Of a stretch of DNA of 64,000 nt, positions 28,916-37,458 are shown piece by piece. The translations under genes and the position numbers were made by a program. The stretch's first letter is position 1, and each line of letters opens with the position of its first letter. The DNA is taken from NCBI RefSeq assembly GCF_021532615.1, contig NZ_JAKGAQ010000003.1, forward strand, positions 372,001 to 436,000. The letters run 5' to 3'. The notes beneath the pieces were generated by a model. It had not been told where the DNA came from and searched no databases. It saw only the letters and a program-made list of their open reading frames with translations. The DNA comes from Octadecabacter dasysiphoniae (GTDB taxonomy: Bacteria; Pseudomonadota; Alphaproteobacteria; Rhodobacterales; Rhodobacteraceae).

Positions 28916-29162
28916 ATGATCAACGCTGCTGGATCGCGACATGTGAAAGTCAGCGATGCGGGGGATGGTCCGATCTGCATGCGTTCTGGTGATGTTAACG
29001 GACAATTGACTAAGATGTCGGGATAGCATCGCCATCAACAAAATGGGCGACACGACGATCCACTTGAACGGCGTCACGGCAGACGAATTGGCCGAAGATG
29101 GCATCATCTTTTTCAAGTACCTCGTTGTTTCCATTCGGGAAACAGTGCCGCACCTAACCTAA
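28916..29162 (+). pseudogene. Decayed RTX-type C-terminal fragment
   Basis: Two short frames, 28916-29026 and then a +1 shifted frame ending at 29162, can be joined. The second reads GDTTIHLNGVTADELAEDG, similar to GDVTIRLENTDVEDIEE at the end of the RTX protein just downstream and GDAVIRLENVDAEDLDADD of the next one; the first has a VSDAGDG segment. This looks like a broken copy of the C-terminal RTX module. The similarity is short. The rest of the 557-nt gap from 28720 holds an inverted repeat (TTGTTTC at 28871, GAAACAA at 28885) and no gene. Confidence 0.4.
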
Positions 29163-29276
29163 AGGCCAAGTCGGATGGGCTTGTTACTTTAGGGTGAAAC
29201 GTGCACCATAACACCAGATTGCCCCATATTTGACGGGGAAATGACACGCAAATTAGAAGCCTGGGGGGGCTGACCA

Positions 29277-31112
29277 ATGACTTTACTCGCAGATTTTGTC
29301 GAATCTCGTGCCGCGATTGCGCAACTTGGAGCGTCCTCGCTGGTGGAAACGGCTGACGGAACAATGGTGTTCGTCTGGCAAGAACAGAACGCGGCGATGC
29401 CGCAAACCTATGATATCAACGTCGCGATTGTCGGCGAAGACGGGCATATCGTTCCGCAAAACGGTATGGATTTCAATGCCGCAGGCCCGGGCAGCACGAT
29501 CGATAGCGAATTGCGCTTTGTTAATTATGTGGCGGATGACGTCATTGATGATCCTGCGGGCGTTGCGGTGGAATACGCAAGCGCGGATGGCGGGCTTGAA
29601 CGCTTGGTCATTGGTGTGGACGCGGGCGTACTGGTTGATATCAGTGTTCTGTCCATTGATGCCTTTAGCGAAGACGAAGAGGTGATCGAGGATGATATCC
29701 CCGACGATGAAGATCCCGATTTTGAATTGATCGTTGGGACGAATTTCAAAGACACGATCTATGGCCGTGACGGTAACGATGAAATCTATGGCAAAGATGG
29801 CCATGATTTCATTTCCGGTGGCTCTGGTGCGGATGTGATCCGTGGTGGTGCGGGCGGCGATGCGCTGCGCGGCAACACAGGCGCGGACAGCATCTTTGGC
29901 AACAAGGGCGATGACATGATCCGCGGCGGCGCGCAGGACGATTACCTGCAAGGCGGCGAGGGCAATGATTTCCTTGATGGCGGTTACGGCAACGACGAAA
30001 TCTACGGCGACAAGAACAACGACATCCTGCGCGGCTTTCGTGGCGAAGACACGCTGCATGGCGGCGACGGGCGCGATAAGCTGTATGGCGGCGATGGCAG
30101 TGATGAATTGCACGGCAATAAGGGCGCTGATGTTCTTTACGGTGGCAAATCCAACGACGAGATGCACGGGGACGACGGCGAGGACCGCATGTATGGCGGC
30201 ACCGGCAAGGACCTGATGTATGGCGGAGAGCGCGACGACACAATGCGTGGCGGCAATGACGGCGACACCATGTACGGCGACACAGGTGACGACGAATTGC
30301 GCGGTGACGGCGGTTGGGACCACATTTATGGCGGTGACGGGTCCGATACTGCTTGGGGTGGATGGGGCAATGACACCATCAACACGTCCGGCAACATCGA
30401 TGATGTCACCGGCATTTCTGGCGGCACGGACCGCGCGGTGCCTCCGTTCCTTCCCGCGGATGCCGATCCGTCCGATGATACGGACACTGTGTACGGCGGA
30501 CGTGGCAACGACAACATCACCACAGGTGACGACAATGACGTGATCTATGCGGGTCGCGGCAATGACATCATCAATGGTGGCTTTGATGATGACAGCATCT
30601 GGGGAAATCAGGGCGACGACACGATCTATGCCGGCGAAGGCAACGACAGCATTAACGGCGGAAGCGGCGATGATGTTGTGTATGGTGGGCTCGATCCGTC
30701 GTTCCCCGATACACTGAACGTGCCTGACGATCAGGGCGATCCTGTGACCGACAACGGTGATGACATCATTTATGGCAACAGCGGCAATGACAGCCTGTTT
30801 GGCGCGGATGACGATGATCGCATCTATGGCGGCACCGGTGACGACTACATAAAAGGCGGTGTGGATGCGGATGCGCTTAAGGGTGGGGAGGGCGCGGATA
30901 CGTTCGCCTTTGACGCTGGTGACGGGTCTGACGTGATCAAGGACTTTGGCAATGGCGCGGACATCATCGATCTGTCCTCGATGGAGCTTGAATTCGACGA
31001 CATCTTCCTGAGCCAAGACGAAAGCGCCGCTGTAATCGAAGCGGGCGACGTCACAATCCGTTTGGAAAATACTGATGTGGAAGACATCGAAGAAGCATCA
31101 TTCTTGATGTAA
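29277..31112 (+). CDS. RTX calcium-binding repeat protein
   Basis: A 611-residue, very acidic protein. Residues 1-140 form a unique N-terminal domain. From about 155 to 560 it is built of GGxGxDxLx nonapeptides, which form calcium-bound beta rolls. A break near 385-410 is Pro/Asp-rich. The last 50 residues carry the FGNGADIIDLSS and GDVTIRLEN segment common to RTX secretion ends. No signal peptide is seen, so type I secretion is expected. The exporter genes are not in the window. No toxin, protease or lipase domain is recognised. Confidence 0.9.
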   Translation: MTLLADFVESRAAIAQLGASSLVETADGTMVFVWQEQNAAMPQTYDINVAIVGEDGHIVPQNGMDFNAAGPGSTIDSELRFVNYVADDVIDDPAGVAVEYASADGGLERLVIGVDAGVLVDISVLSIDAFSEDEEVIEDDIPDDEDPDFELIVGTNFKDTIYGRDGNDEIYGKDGHDFISGGSGADVIRGGAGGDALRGNTGADSIFGNKGDDMIRGGAQDDYLQGGEGNDFLDGGYGNDEIYGDKNNDILRGFRGEDTLHGGDGRDKLYGGDGSDELHGNKGADVLYGGKSNDEMHGDDGEDRMYGGTGKDLMYGGERDDTMRGGNDGDTMYGDTGDDELRGDGGWDHIYGGDGSDTAWGGWGNDTINTSGNIDDVTGISGGTDRAVPPFLPADADPSDDTDTVYGGRGNDNITTGDDNDVIYAGRGNDIINGGFDDDSIWGNQGDDTIYAGEGNDSINGGSGDDVVYGGLDPSFPDTLNVPDDQGDPVTDNGDDIIYGNSGNDSLFGADDDDRIYGGTGDDYIKGGVDADALKGGEGADTFAFDAGDGSDVIKDFGNGADIIDLSSMELEFDDIFLSQDESAAVIEAGDVTIRLENTDVEDIEEASFLM

Positions 31113-31123
31113 AAAATCGATCT

Positions 31124-31153
31124 GGGGTGGGGGGAAACCTCCGCCCCCTTTTT
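31124..31153 (+). terminator. Terminator between the RTX genes
   Basis: GGGGTGGGGG (31124-31133) pairs with CCTCCGCCCC (31138-31147), two G-T wobbles, around a GAAA tetraloop, then CTTTTT. The second RTX gene starts 17 nt later, so it may depend on readthrough. Confidence 0.75.
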
Positions 31154-31169
31154 GTAAGGAAGAGTTGTT

Positions 31170-32855
31170 TTGTTGTTTGATACCCGTGAAGAAGCCCGCG
31201 CAGATGCACTTGCCACCTTGCTCGAAACGACAGGTGCGACCGACCATGTTTTTTTGGAAAAGCCCGAAGGTTACTTTCTGAGCGGTGATCATTACCTCCT
31301 CGAAACAACAAACGAGGCCGGGATTGCGACCTGGGACCTGTATGTCGTCAGCGCCAGTTATGAGGCCGCGCAGCAATACAGCCCCTATCAGAAAATCGGC
31401 CCCGTTGAATTAAGCAGCAATGCGATTGCGGGCACCCTCGACACTGTTCAAACAGAGGCGTCAAAGAACGTCTTTGGTCTGGGTTATGACAAGTCGTTCA
31501 AGATGATTTTCGAAAGCAATGATGGCACCCAAGAGCTGTCGATTTACACCAGCGTCGGGTCCAACGTGACCGATTATCGCGGCGGGCCACGTGACGAAGT
31601 CCACGCCAATGACATCATCGTCATTCAAGAAGACGTCACTGACCCCCAAGGCACGCCCGGCGTTGACAAGGTTGAACTGGACAATGTCGGAACCTATCGC
31701 GGTTTTAAGGGCGAAGACACCATCTTGTCGCGCGAGGCGGCCACGATTTACGGGGGGTCGGGCGACGACATCATTCAGACGCACAGCGGCAACGATGTCC
31801 TTTTTGGCAACCAGAACGATGATCAGCTGTATTCTGGCAAAGGTTTTGACAACGTCGATGGCGGAACCGGGGACGACAAAATTATCCTTGGTGAGCTGGG
31901 CATCGCACGTGGCGGGCAAGGCAATGATCGTATCGAGATCGGCGGCGGTGAGGCCTACGGTGGTCGCGGTGAGGACCGGTTAAACGCAGATAAATTTGAA
32001 TCGACCCTGTTTGGTGGGGATGGTGCAGACAGCCTATCTGGCAGCTGGCGCAGCGCGTCCGATACCGCGGACGGGGATTACCTGTATGGCGGCAAAAGTG
32101 ATGATTTCGTAAGCGGCGGGTCCGCCGGGGATTACCTTTTCGGCGGAACCGGCAGCGATGAACTGCGTGGCTGGACCGGTGATGATACGATCCGCGGCGG
32201 ATCAGGCAACGACACAGCCAAGGGCGGTCTGGATAACGACGAAATTCTCGGTGGGGACGGGCGCGACACGCTTTTGGGTGGTCGTGGGCTTGATACGTTG
32301 TTCGGCGGCAACGGCAATGACTACCTGCACACCAACGAAGACGACTTTGGCAGCGATGATGACGGGGGCACTGCCTATGGTGGTTCTGGCCGCGATGTAT
32401 TGGACGGCGGGCGCACCACTGACCACCTTTTTGGCGGTAAGGGCAATGACACCCTCAGCGCTGGGCGCGGGGATGACATAGTTGACGGCGGATCGGGTAA
32501 CGATGTTTTGGACGGTGGTCAGAACAACGACAGCCTGAACGGTGGCGACGGGCGCGATGTGGTTTTTGGCGGGCGTGGCGATGATTTTATCCGTGGCGGT
32601 CACGACGACGATGTCCTGACAGGGGACGAGGGCGATGACACCTTCGGCTTTGGCAATGACGGCAGCACGGACGTCGTGACTGATTTTACCTCGGGCAAGG
32701 ATGTGATCGAACTGATCGCGTTCGGTAGTCTTGAATTTGACGACCTGTTCTTGAGCCAAGATGACAGTGCCGCGGTGATCAGTGCAGGCGATGCGGTGAT
32801 CCGGTTGGAAAACGTCGATGCGGAAGATTTAGACGCGGACGACTTTATCCTTTAA
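31170..32855 (+). CDS. RTX calcium-binding repeat protein, second copy
   Basis: A 561-residue acidic protein. A unique N-terminal domain of about 160 residues is followed by RTX nonapeptides from about 180 to 500 and a C-terminal FTSGKDVIELIAF and GDAVIRLENVD module, homologous to the upstream protein's end. The N-terminal domains of the two differ, so the pair shares repeats and export signal but not the head. The start is TTG at 31170, nine bases after AGGAAG; no ATG fits. The stop overlaps the convergent regulator gene by TTAA. Confidence 0.88.
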   Translation: MLFDTREEARADALATLLETTGATDHVFLEKPEGYFLSGDHYLLETTNEAGIATWDLYVVSASYEAAQQYSPYQKIGPVELSSNAIAGTLDTVQTEASKNVFGLGYDKSFKMIFESNDGTQELSIYTSVGSNVTDYRGGPRDEVHANDIIVIQEDVTDPQGTPGVDKVELDNVGTYRGFKGEDTILSREAATIYGGSGDDIIQTHSGNDVLFGNQNDDQLYSGKGFDNVDGGTGDDKIILGELGIARGGQGNDRIEIGGGEAYGGRGEDRLNADKFESTLFGGDGADSLSGSWRSASDTADGDYLYGGKSDDFVSGGSAGDYLFGGTGSDELRGWTGDDTIRGGSGNDTAKGGLDNDEILGGDGRDTLLGGRGLDTLFGGNGNDYLHTNEDDFGSDDDGGTAYGGSGRDVLDGGRTTDHLFGGKGNDTLSAGRGDDIVDGGSGNDVLDGGQNNDSLNGGDGRDVVFGGRGDDFIRGGHDDDVLTGDEGDDTFGFGNDGSTDVVTDFTSGKDVIELIAFGSLEFDDLFLSQDDSAAVISAGDAVIRLENVDAEDLDADDFIL

Positions 32856-33493
32856 CCGACTCGCCCGGTGCCTTGCAGGACCCCGTGTTCCATGGCGTAG
32901 CGCGTCAGGCCTGCCGTGCTGGAAATACCGAGCTTTCGTTTGATGTTCTTGCGGTGCGTTTCGACCGTACGAACAGATATTTCCAATGCCGCGCCCACGT
33001 CTTTGTTGGATTTGCCTTGGGCCAGTTGCAGCAGGATTTGTTGTTCACGCGACGTCAGCGGTTCGCGCCCGTCCGTTGTGCGCGGTTTCAGCGATCGGCG
33101 CGCGCCAGTACACAGGTATTCACCGCCCGTCATCACCGTGTCGATGGCGGTTTTGATTTCTTCCGTGGGCACGTCTTTCAAAATGTATCCCTTCGCACCG
33201 TGGTTTAGCGCGGTTGAGATATATTCAGGGCTGTCGTGCATCGACAGGATCAGAATGCGGGTTTCGGGGCGACGCTCAAGGATGATTTCTGTGGCTGATA
33301 AGCCGCTGACGCCGGGCATGTTCAAATCCAGCAGGATCACGTCGGGCTGTAGGGTTTCGACCTGATCAATGACTTCTTGCCCGTTGGTCAGAACGGCGAC
33401 GATGTCTAGATCGTCGTAGGTTTCCAGAATGGCCTCAATGCCTTCTGCGACCATGGGGTGATCATCGACGATGACGATGCGTGTGGCTGTCAT
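32852..33493 (-). CDS. NarL-type response regulator
   Basis: A 213-residue regulator: receiver domain with phosphorylated Asp56 in LLDLNMPG, conserved Asp10/Asp11 and Lys105 region (ILKDV), then a LuxR-type helix-turn-helix (LTSREQQILLQLAQGKSNKDVG; seen in part). It overlaps the upstream kinase gene by ATGA. The pair lies divergent from the TRAP transporter and probably controls it in response to its substrate, which is inference from position. Confidence 0.93.
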   Translation of the reverse strand: MTATRIVIVDDHPMVAEGIEAILETYDDLDIVAVLTNGQEVIDQVETLQPDVILLDLNMPGVSGLSATEIILERRPETRILILSMHDSPEYISTALNHGAKGYILKDVPTEEIKTAIDTVMTGGEYLCTGARRSLKPRTTDGREPLTSREQQILLQLAQGKSNKDVGAALEISVRTVETHRKNIKRKLGISSTAGLTRYAMEHGVLQGTGRVG

Positions 33494-34944
33494 GCGCTTT
33501 CCTTTTGGGATGGTGCGTTTTTGCGCGGGGCTGTGTCTTCTGGTGGCAGCATATGGCTGAGCGGTATCTGTGCTTCGATAACGGTGCCGGATTTGGCCCC
33601 CGAACGCTGGGACATAACACGGAACGTCCCGTCGAGCTGTTCAAGCCGTTCAGCCATATTGCGCAGGCCAAGGCCGCTGTTGATGGATCGGCCCTGTTTG
33701 ATGCCGCTGCCATTGTCGGCAATGCGCAATATCCCACCGGAACGGCTGCCCTTAAGCGTCACAGTCACGGCCGTCGCGCCGGAATGGCGTTCGATATTGG
33801 TAAACGCCTCTTGGGCGATGCGGTACAGCGCGATGCGGGCGTCTTCGTCCAATCGGCCGCGAAACACCACGGTTTCAAAATCGACAACGATTCCCGTGCG
33901 CAGGCTGAAATCGTCGATCAGGGTTTGAATGGCAGGGGCGAGGCCGAGGTCATCAAGCACACCGGGGCGCAGATCACGGCTGATGCGGCGCACTTCGCCG
34001 ATGGCCGTTCCCAGACTGTCGATACCTTTATCAAGGCTTTGCCCTGCACGTGCATCACCCGTGCTGAGACGGCGGCGGGCTAGTTCAAGCGCGTAACGCA
34101 CAGACACAAGGATCTGGCTAATTCCATCATGAAGTTCACGCGCCACACGCCCGCGTTCTTCTTCTTGGGTGTCAATAATGCGCTCGGTCAGTTCCTTGAG
34201 CTTGGCATCCGCAAGGCGGCGTTCACGGATGTTCAGCACAATGCCCGTGGCGAAAACAGCAATCAGAGCGGCGATCGTGATCAGCAGGATGTAGAACGTG
34301 GTTTGCTGAATCCGTGCCTCAACGTCAGCGCGCGCGGCGGCCACGGTGGCGAGCACGTCGTCAATGAAAATACCCGTACCGATGGCCCACCGCCAATCCT
34401 GTAACCCATTGACAAATATGATCATTGGCGCGGTTTCGCGGGTGGAGGGTTTGAGCCAGTCAAATTCGTGATAGCCACCACCCGATCGCGCAAGGCGGAT
34501 GATTTCATCCGTTATGGGAATGCCATTGCGATCCTGAAGGCCGGACCAGTCTTGCCCGATCAGATTGGTTTGACGCGGCGCCACAAGGTTCGTGCCTTCG
34601 TAATCAAACACAAAGAAATATCCGTCCTGACCATACAACATCGCGGCAAGAAGGCGGGTGACCTCTAGTTTCGCGTTTTCGTCATCCGGCGCGGCGCGGC
34701 CATAAATGTTTACAAACGCGGTTTTGGCGATCGACAGGTAATTGCGCAGCTCGTCCCGCTTGGCGTCGATCAACTGGGTTTCCAGCGCGCGAATTTCACG
34801 GTCGGCCAGCTGACGTGACTGATTGGCCACGATCAACGTGATGATGCCGACCGACAGCAACAAAGGCACCGTCGCCAGCAGGAACAGCTTTTGGCCATAC
34901 GTCAGGCGCAGCTGTATTGTCAGTTTTCGCCAGAAGTCTCCCAT
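33490..34944 (-). CDS. Cache-domain sensor histidine kinase
   Basis: A 484-residue membrane kinase. Transmembrane helix 1 at about 20-42, a periplasmic single-Cache domain (about 43-215, with GYFFVFDYEGTNLVAP), helix 2 at about 216-238, then a HisKA_3 dimerisation domain with His272 in ARELHDGISQ and an HATPase domain (NSGLGLRNMAERL). This is the NarX/DegS-type kinase layout that pairs with NarL regulators. Single-Cache domains bind small carboxylates in known cases, fitting a 2-oxoacid or dicarboxylate signal. Confidence 0.93.
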   Translation of the reverse strand: MGDFWRKLTIQLRLTYGQKLFLLATVPLLLSVGIITLIVANQSRQLADREIRALETQLIDAKRDELRNYLSIAKTAFVNIYGRAAPDDENAKLEVTRLLAAMLYGQDGYFFVFDYEGTNLVAPRQTNLIGQDWSGLQDRNGIPITDEIIRLARSGGGYHEFDWLKPSTRETAPMIIFVNGLQDWRWAIGTGIFIDDVLATVAAARADVEARIQQTTFYILLITIAALIAVFATGIVLNIRERRLADAKLKELTERIIDTQEEERGRVARELHDGISQILVSVRYALELARRRLSTGDARAGQSLDKGIDSLGTAIGEVRRISRDLRPGVLDDLGLAPAIQTLIDDFSLRTGIVVDFETVVFRGRLDEDARIALYRIAQEAFTNIERHSGATAVTVTLKGSRSGGILRIADNGSGIKQGRSINSGLGLRNMAERLEQLDGTFRVMSQRSGAKSGTVIEAQIPLSHMLPPEDTAPRKNAPSQKESA

Positions 34945-35192
34945 ACTGCGAATCGATAAAGGGGAATCAGTAGGTTTCCTAGTCCGTGATTCTGCGTAAA
35001 CGGGCCAAGGTGCGTCCTGTGATCGCTAACATATGCGCCGTATTGGTAAGGTTTGCTGACAAAACAGCCAAAACTAAGGGGCAGTGGGTATTTCGCAAGC
35101 GGTAACGAATATGTAACGTCTGCATACTTGAAACGATCCGTCCGACCCTTGGGAGAGGGGAGGACGTCTAATTCCATGGGAGGAAATAACAT

Positions 35193-36278
35193 ATGGATCG
35201 TCGTTCTTTTCTAAAGAATTCCGCACTTGGTGGTACAGCCGCCGCAGCAACAACTCTTGCAGCACCTGCATACGCACAGGGCAACCGCACTCTGACGCTT
35301 GTGACCACGTGGGGCCGCGGCCTTGCTGGTGTGCATGACGCCGCACAGCGCGCTGCTGACACAATCACAGCAATGTCTGATGGCACGCTGACAATCGATC
35401 TAAAGGCCGCTGGCGAACTCGTCGGTGCGTTCGAAGTGTTTGACGCGGTCACATCCGGTCAGGCTGACATGTACCACGGCGCAGACTACTACTTTGTTGG
35501 TCAGCACCCGGGTTATGCGTTCTTCACATCCGTACCGTTCGGCATGTCCCCACAGGAACTGTCCAACTGGTACTACCACGGCGGCGGCAACGAGCTGCAC
35601 AACGAGCTGGGCGAGATCTTCGGTCTCAAATCCTTCCTCGCGGGTAACACTGGCCCACAGGCTGGCGGTTGGTTCTCTCAGGAGATCACAGGCCCAGAGG
35701 ACTTCCAGGGTCTCAAGTTCCGTATGCCTGGCCTTGGTGGCCAAGCGCTCGGTAACATGGGTGCATCCATTCAGAACCTTCCCGGTGCTGAAGTGTACCA
35801 AGCCCTCGCATCTGGCGCCATCGACGGCACAGAGTGGATCGGCCCATGGGCTGACGAGAAGGCCGGTTTCCAGGAAATCACGAAGTTCTACTACACAGCG
35901 GGTATGCACGAGCCGGGCGCAGGCCTGTCCCTCGCGACGAACCTCGATGTGTTCAACGAGCTGTCCCCAGCGCACCAGAAGATCATCGAGATCGCATCTG
36001 GCGAAGCACACCAGTGGAACCTTGCACAGTTCATGAACAACAACGGTGCAGCGCTTGAGCGTCTGCAAGCCGGTGGTGTTAAGGTTCTGGAATTCCCTGA
36101 CACGGTTTGGGATGCGATGGGCGTTGCTGCCTCTGAGACCATGGATCAGTACAACGGCGACGAAATGTACGACAAAATCCGTTCGTCCTACAACACATCC
36201 ATGGCGGCTTCTTCTTCTTGGATTTCCAAGTCCGAAGGCGCGTACCGTGCACAGCGTGACCGCGTAATGGGCGGCTAA
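35193..36278 (+). CDS. TRAP transporter solute-binding protein, TakP-like
   Basis: A 361-residue periplasmic receptor with a twin-arginine signal (DRRSFLK, Arg3-Arg4; cleavage after AYA at 28). FRMPG places the conserved carboxylate-binding arginine at Arg177, and DGTEWIGPW follows at 211-219. The sequence is close in style to TakP, which binds 2-oxoacids such as pyruvate. GGAGGAAA precedes the ATG. The 248-nt region upstream separates it from the divergent kinase gene and should hold the promoter and the regulator's sites. Confidence 0.93.
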   Translation: MDRRSFLKNSALGGTAAAATTLAAPAYAQGNRTLTLVTTWGRGLAGVHDAAQRAADTITAMSDGTLTIDLKAAGELVGAFEVFDAVTSGQADMYHGADYYFVGQHPGYAFFTSVPFGMSPQELSNWYYHGGGNELHNELGEIFGLKSFLAGNTGPQAGGWFSQEITGPEDFQGLKFRMPGLGGQALGNMGASIQNLPGAEVYQALASGAIDGTEWIGPWADEKAGFQEITKFYYTAGMHEPGAGLSLATNLDVFNELSPAHQKIIEIASGEAHQWNLAQFMNNNGAALERLQAGGVKVLEFPDTVWDAMGVAASETMDQYNGDEMYDKIRSSYNTSMAASSSWISKSEGAYRAQRDRVMGG

Positions 36279-36317
36279 GCCCGTTTATCTGGAAGCCATT
36301 GATCCAGATCAATAAAA

Positions 36318-36349
36318 ATAGGGTCCAGCCTTGTTAGGTTGGGCCCTAT
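36318..36349 (+). promoter_or_regulatory. Intergenic stem-loop between receptor and permease genes
   Basis: A 14-bp stem (36318-36331 with 36336-36349), two G-T wobbles and a TGTT loop, lies 40 nt after the receptor gene. No T tract follows, so it is more likely a 3' stabiliser or partial stop that raises receptor levels over permease levels than a full terminator. Confidence 0.65.
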
Positions 36350-36408
36350 GACACCGCCCTCATGGGAGACGGGCGGCCTACTTTTCAGATACTAGGGGGC
36401 GAGGCACC

Positions 36409-37458
36409 ATGGAAGAAGACGCGGCAGACGCAGTTGGTTTCTGGTCCAGTTACGAAAACGGATTTACGCGCTGGTTTGAGCGGCTACAGGGCAATGCGCC
36501 CGAAGGAGCCGATCCCATCGCACCCGCCGAAAGTTTCCTTGGTGGTCTTTGGAACAGCCTTGTCTGGGTTTTGTCCAATATCATTGAGGCCTTTTACAAC
36601 ATCATCTTTGCGCTGTCCCATCCCAACATCTGGCTTGATTGGCTTAGCTGGGCGAACACAACCGAAGACAAAGAATCCCTGATGCGCGTGATTTATTACG
36701 GCGGATCGGTTGAGCTGTTCTTTGCGGTGTTCACCCTGTTTTTGATTGTGACGATCATCGCCTTTTTGCACCGCCCGTTTATGTGGGGCTGCGTGATTGT
36801 GTTTGAAGGCATCGCCAACAAGGTGGGCCGCACGTTCGCTTGGGCTGGTCTTGCGATGGTCATGCTGCAAATTGTGATCATCTTTATGCAGCGTGTGTTT
36901 GCCGTGTCCGAACTGTCGCTGGGGTTCGGTATTGTCGTCACCCATGATGTCAGCTGGTGGGCGGAATCCCTTAAATTATATAACGCAATGATCGTGTGTA
37001 TGTGCGTTACCTATACGTTCGTACAAGGCGGCCACGTGCGTGTTGATCTTGTCTATTCGGCCGTTGGCCACCGCACGAAACGCATCATTGATATGGTTGG
37101 ATCGATCATCTTCATGGTGCCAGCGGCGATCCTGACTTGGATGTATGGCTGGTACTTCTTGTGGCGCCATCTGGTCGTTCCCAAACCATCTGCATCCGAC
37201 AGCCTTGATCGGTTGATCACAAAGGCACGTGCCTTGCGTTGGAATGTTGAAACCATCGGGTTCAGCCCAAACGGGTTCAACGCCTATTTCCTATTCAAAA
37301 TCCTGTTGGTTTTGTTCACCGCATTGGTGCTGTTGCAGGCGGTCGCGTTCTTCTATCGCTCCTACCTCGAATTGGTTGAGGGCGAAGACAGCGTGGGCAA
37401 GAACCTCGACAAGGACAGCCTCGGTGAAGGCGAAGAAGCATACGAGGGGACACACTGA
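36409..37458 (+). CDS. TRAP transporter small permease subunit, enlarged
   Basis: A 349-residue DctQ-type membrane protein, well above the usual 160-220. Extra N-terminal sequence (about 1-120) includes two hydrophobic stretches, and the core with VLQIVIIFMQRVF and WWAESLKLYNAM is in the middle. The C-terminal tail is acidic. Its stop overlaps the large subunit start as TGATG, so both are translated together. The enlargement resembles that of the partner subunit. Confidence 0.88.
   Translation: MEEDAADAVGFWSSYENGFTRWFERLQGNAPEGADPIAPAESFLGGLWNSLVWVLSNIIEAFYNIIFALSHPNIWLDWLSWANTTEDKESLMRVIYYGGSVELFFAVFTLFLIVTIIAFLHRPFMWGCVIVFEGIANKVGRTFAWAGLAMVMLQIVIIFMQRVFAVSELSLGFGIVVTHDVSWWAESLKLYNAMIVCMCVTYTFVQGGHVRVDLVYSAVGHRTKRIIDMVGSIIFMVPAAILTWMYGWYFLWRHLVVPKPSASDSLDRLITKARALRWNVETIGFSPNGFNAYFLFKILLVLFTALVLLQAVAFFYRSYLELVEGEDSVGKNLDKDSLGEGEEAYEGTH

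Noticed and set aside
29283..31016. Minus-strand open frame of 577 codons inside the first RTX gene
   Set aside because: The periodic Gly/Asp codons of RTX repeats leave an antisense frame open by composition; the product is an Ala/Val/Ile-rich periodic shadow.
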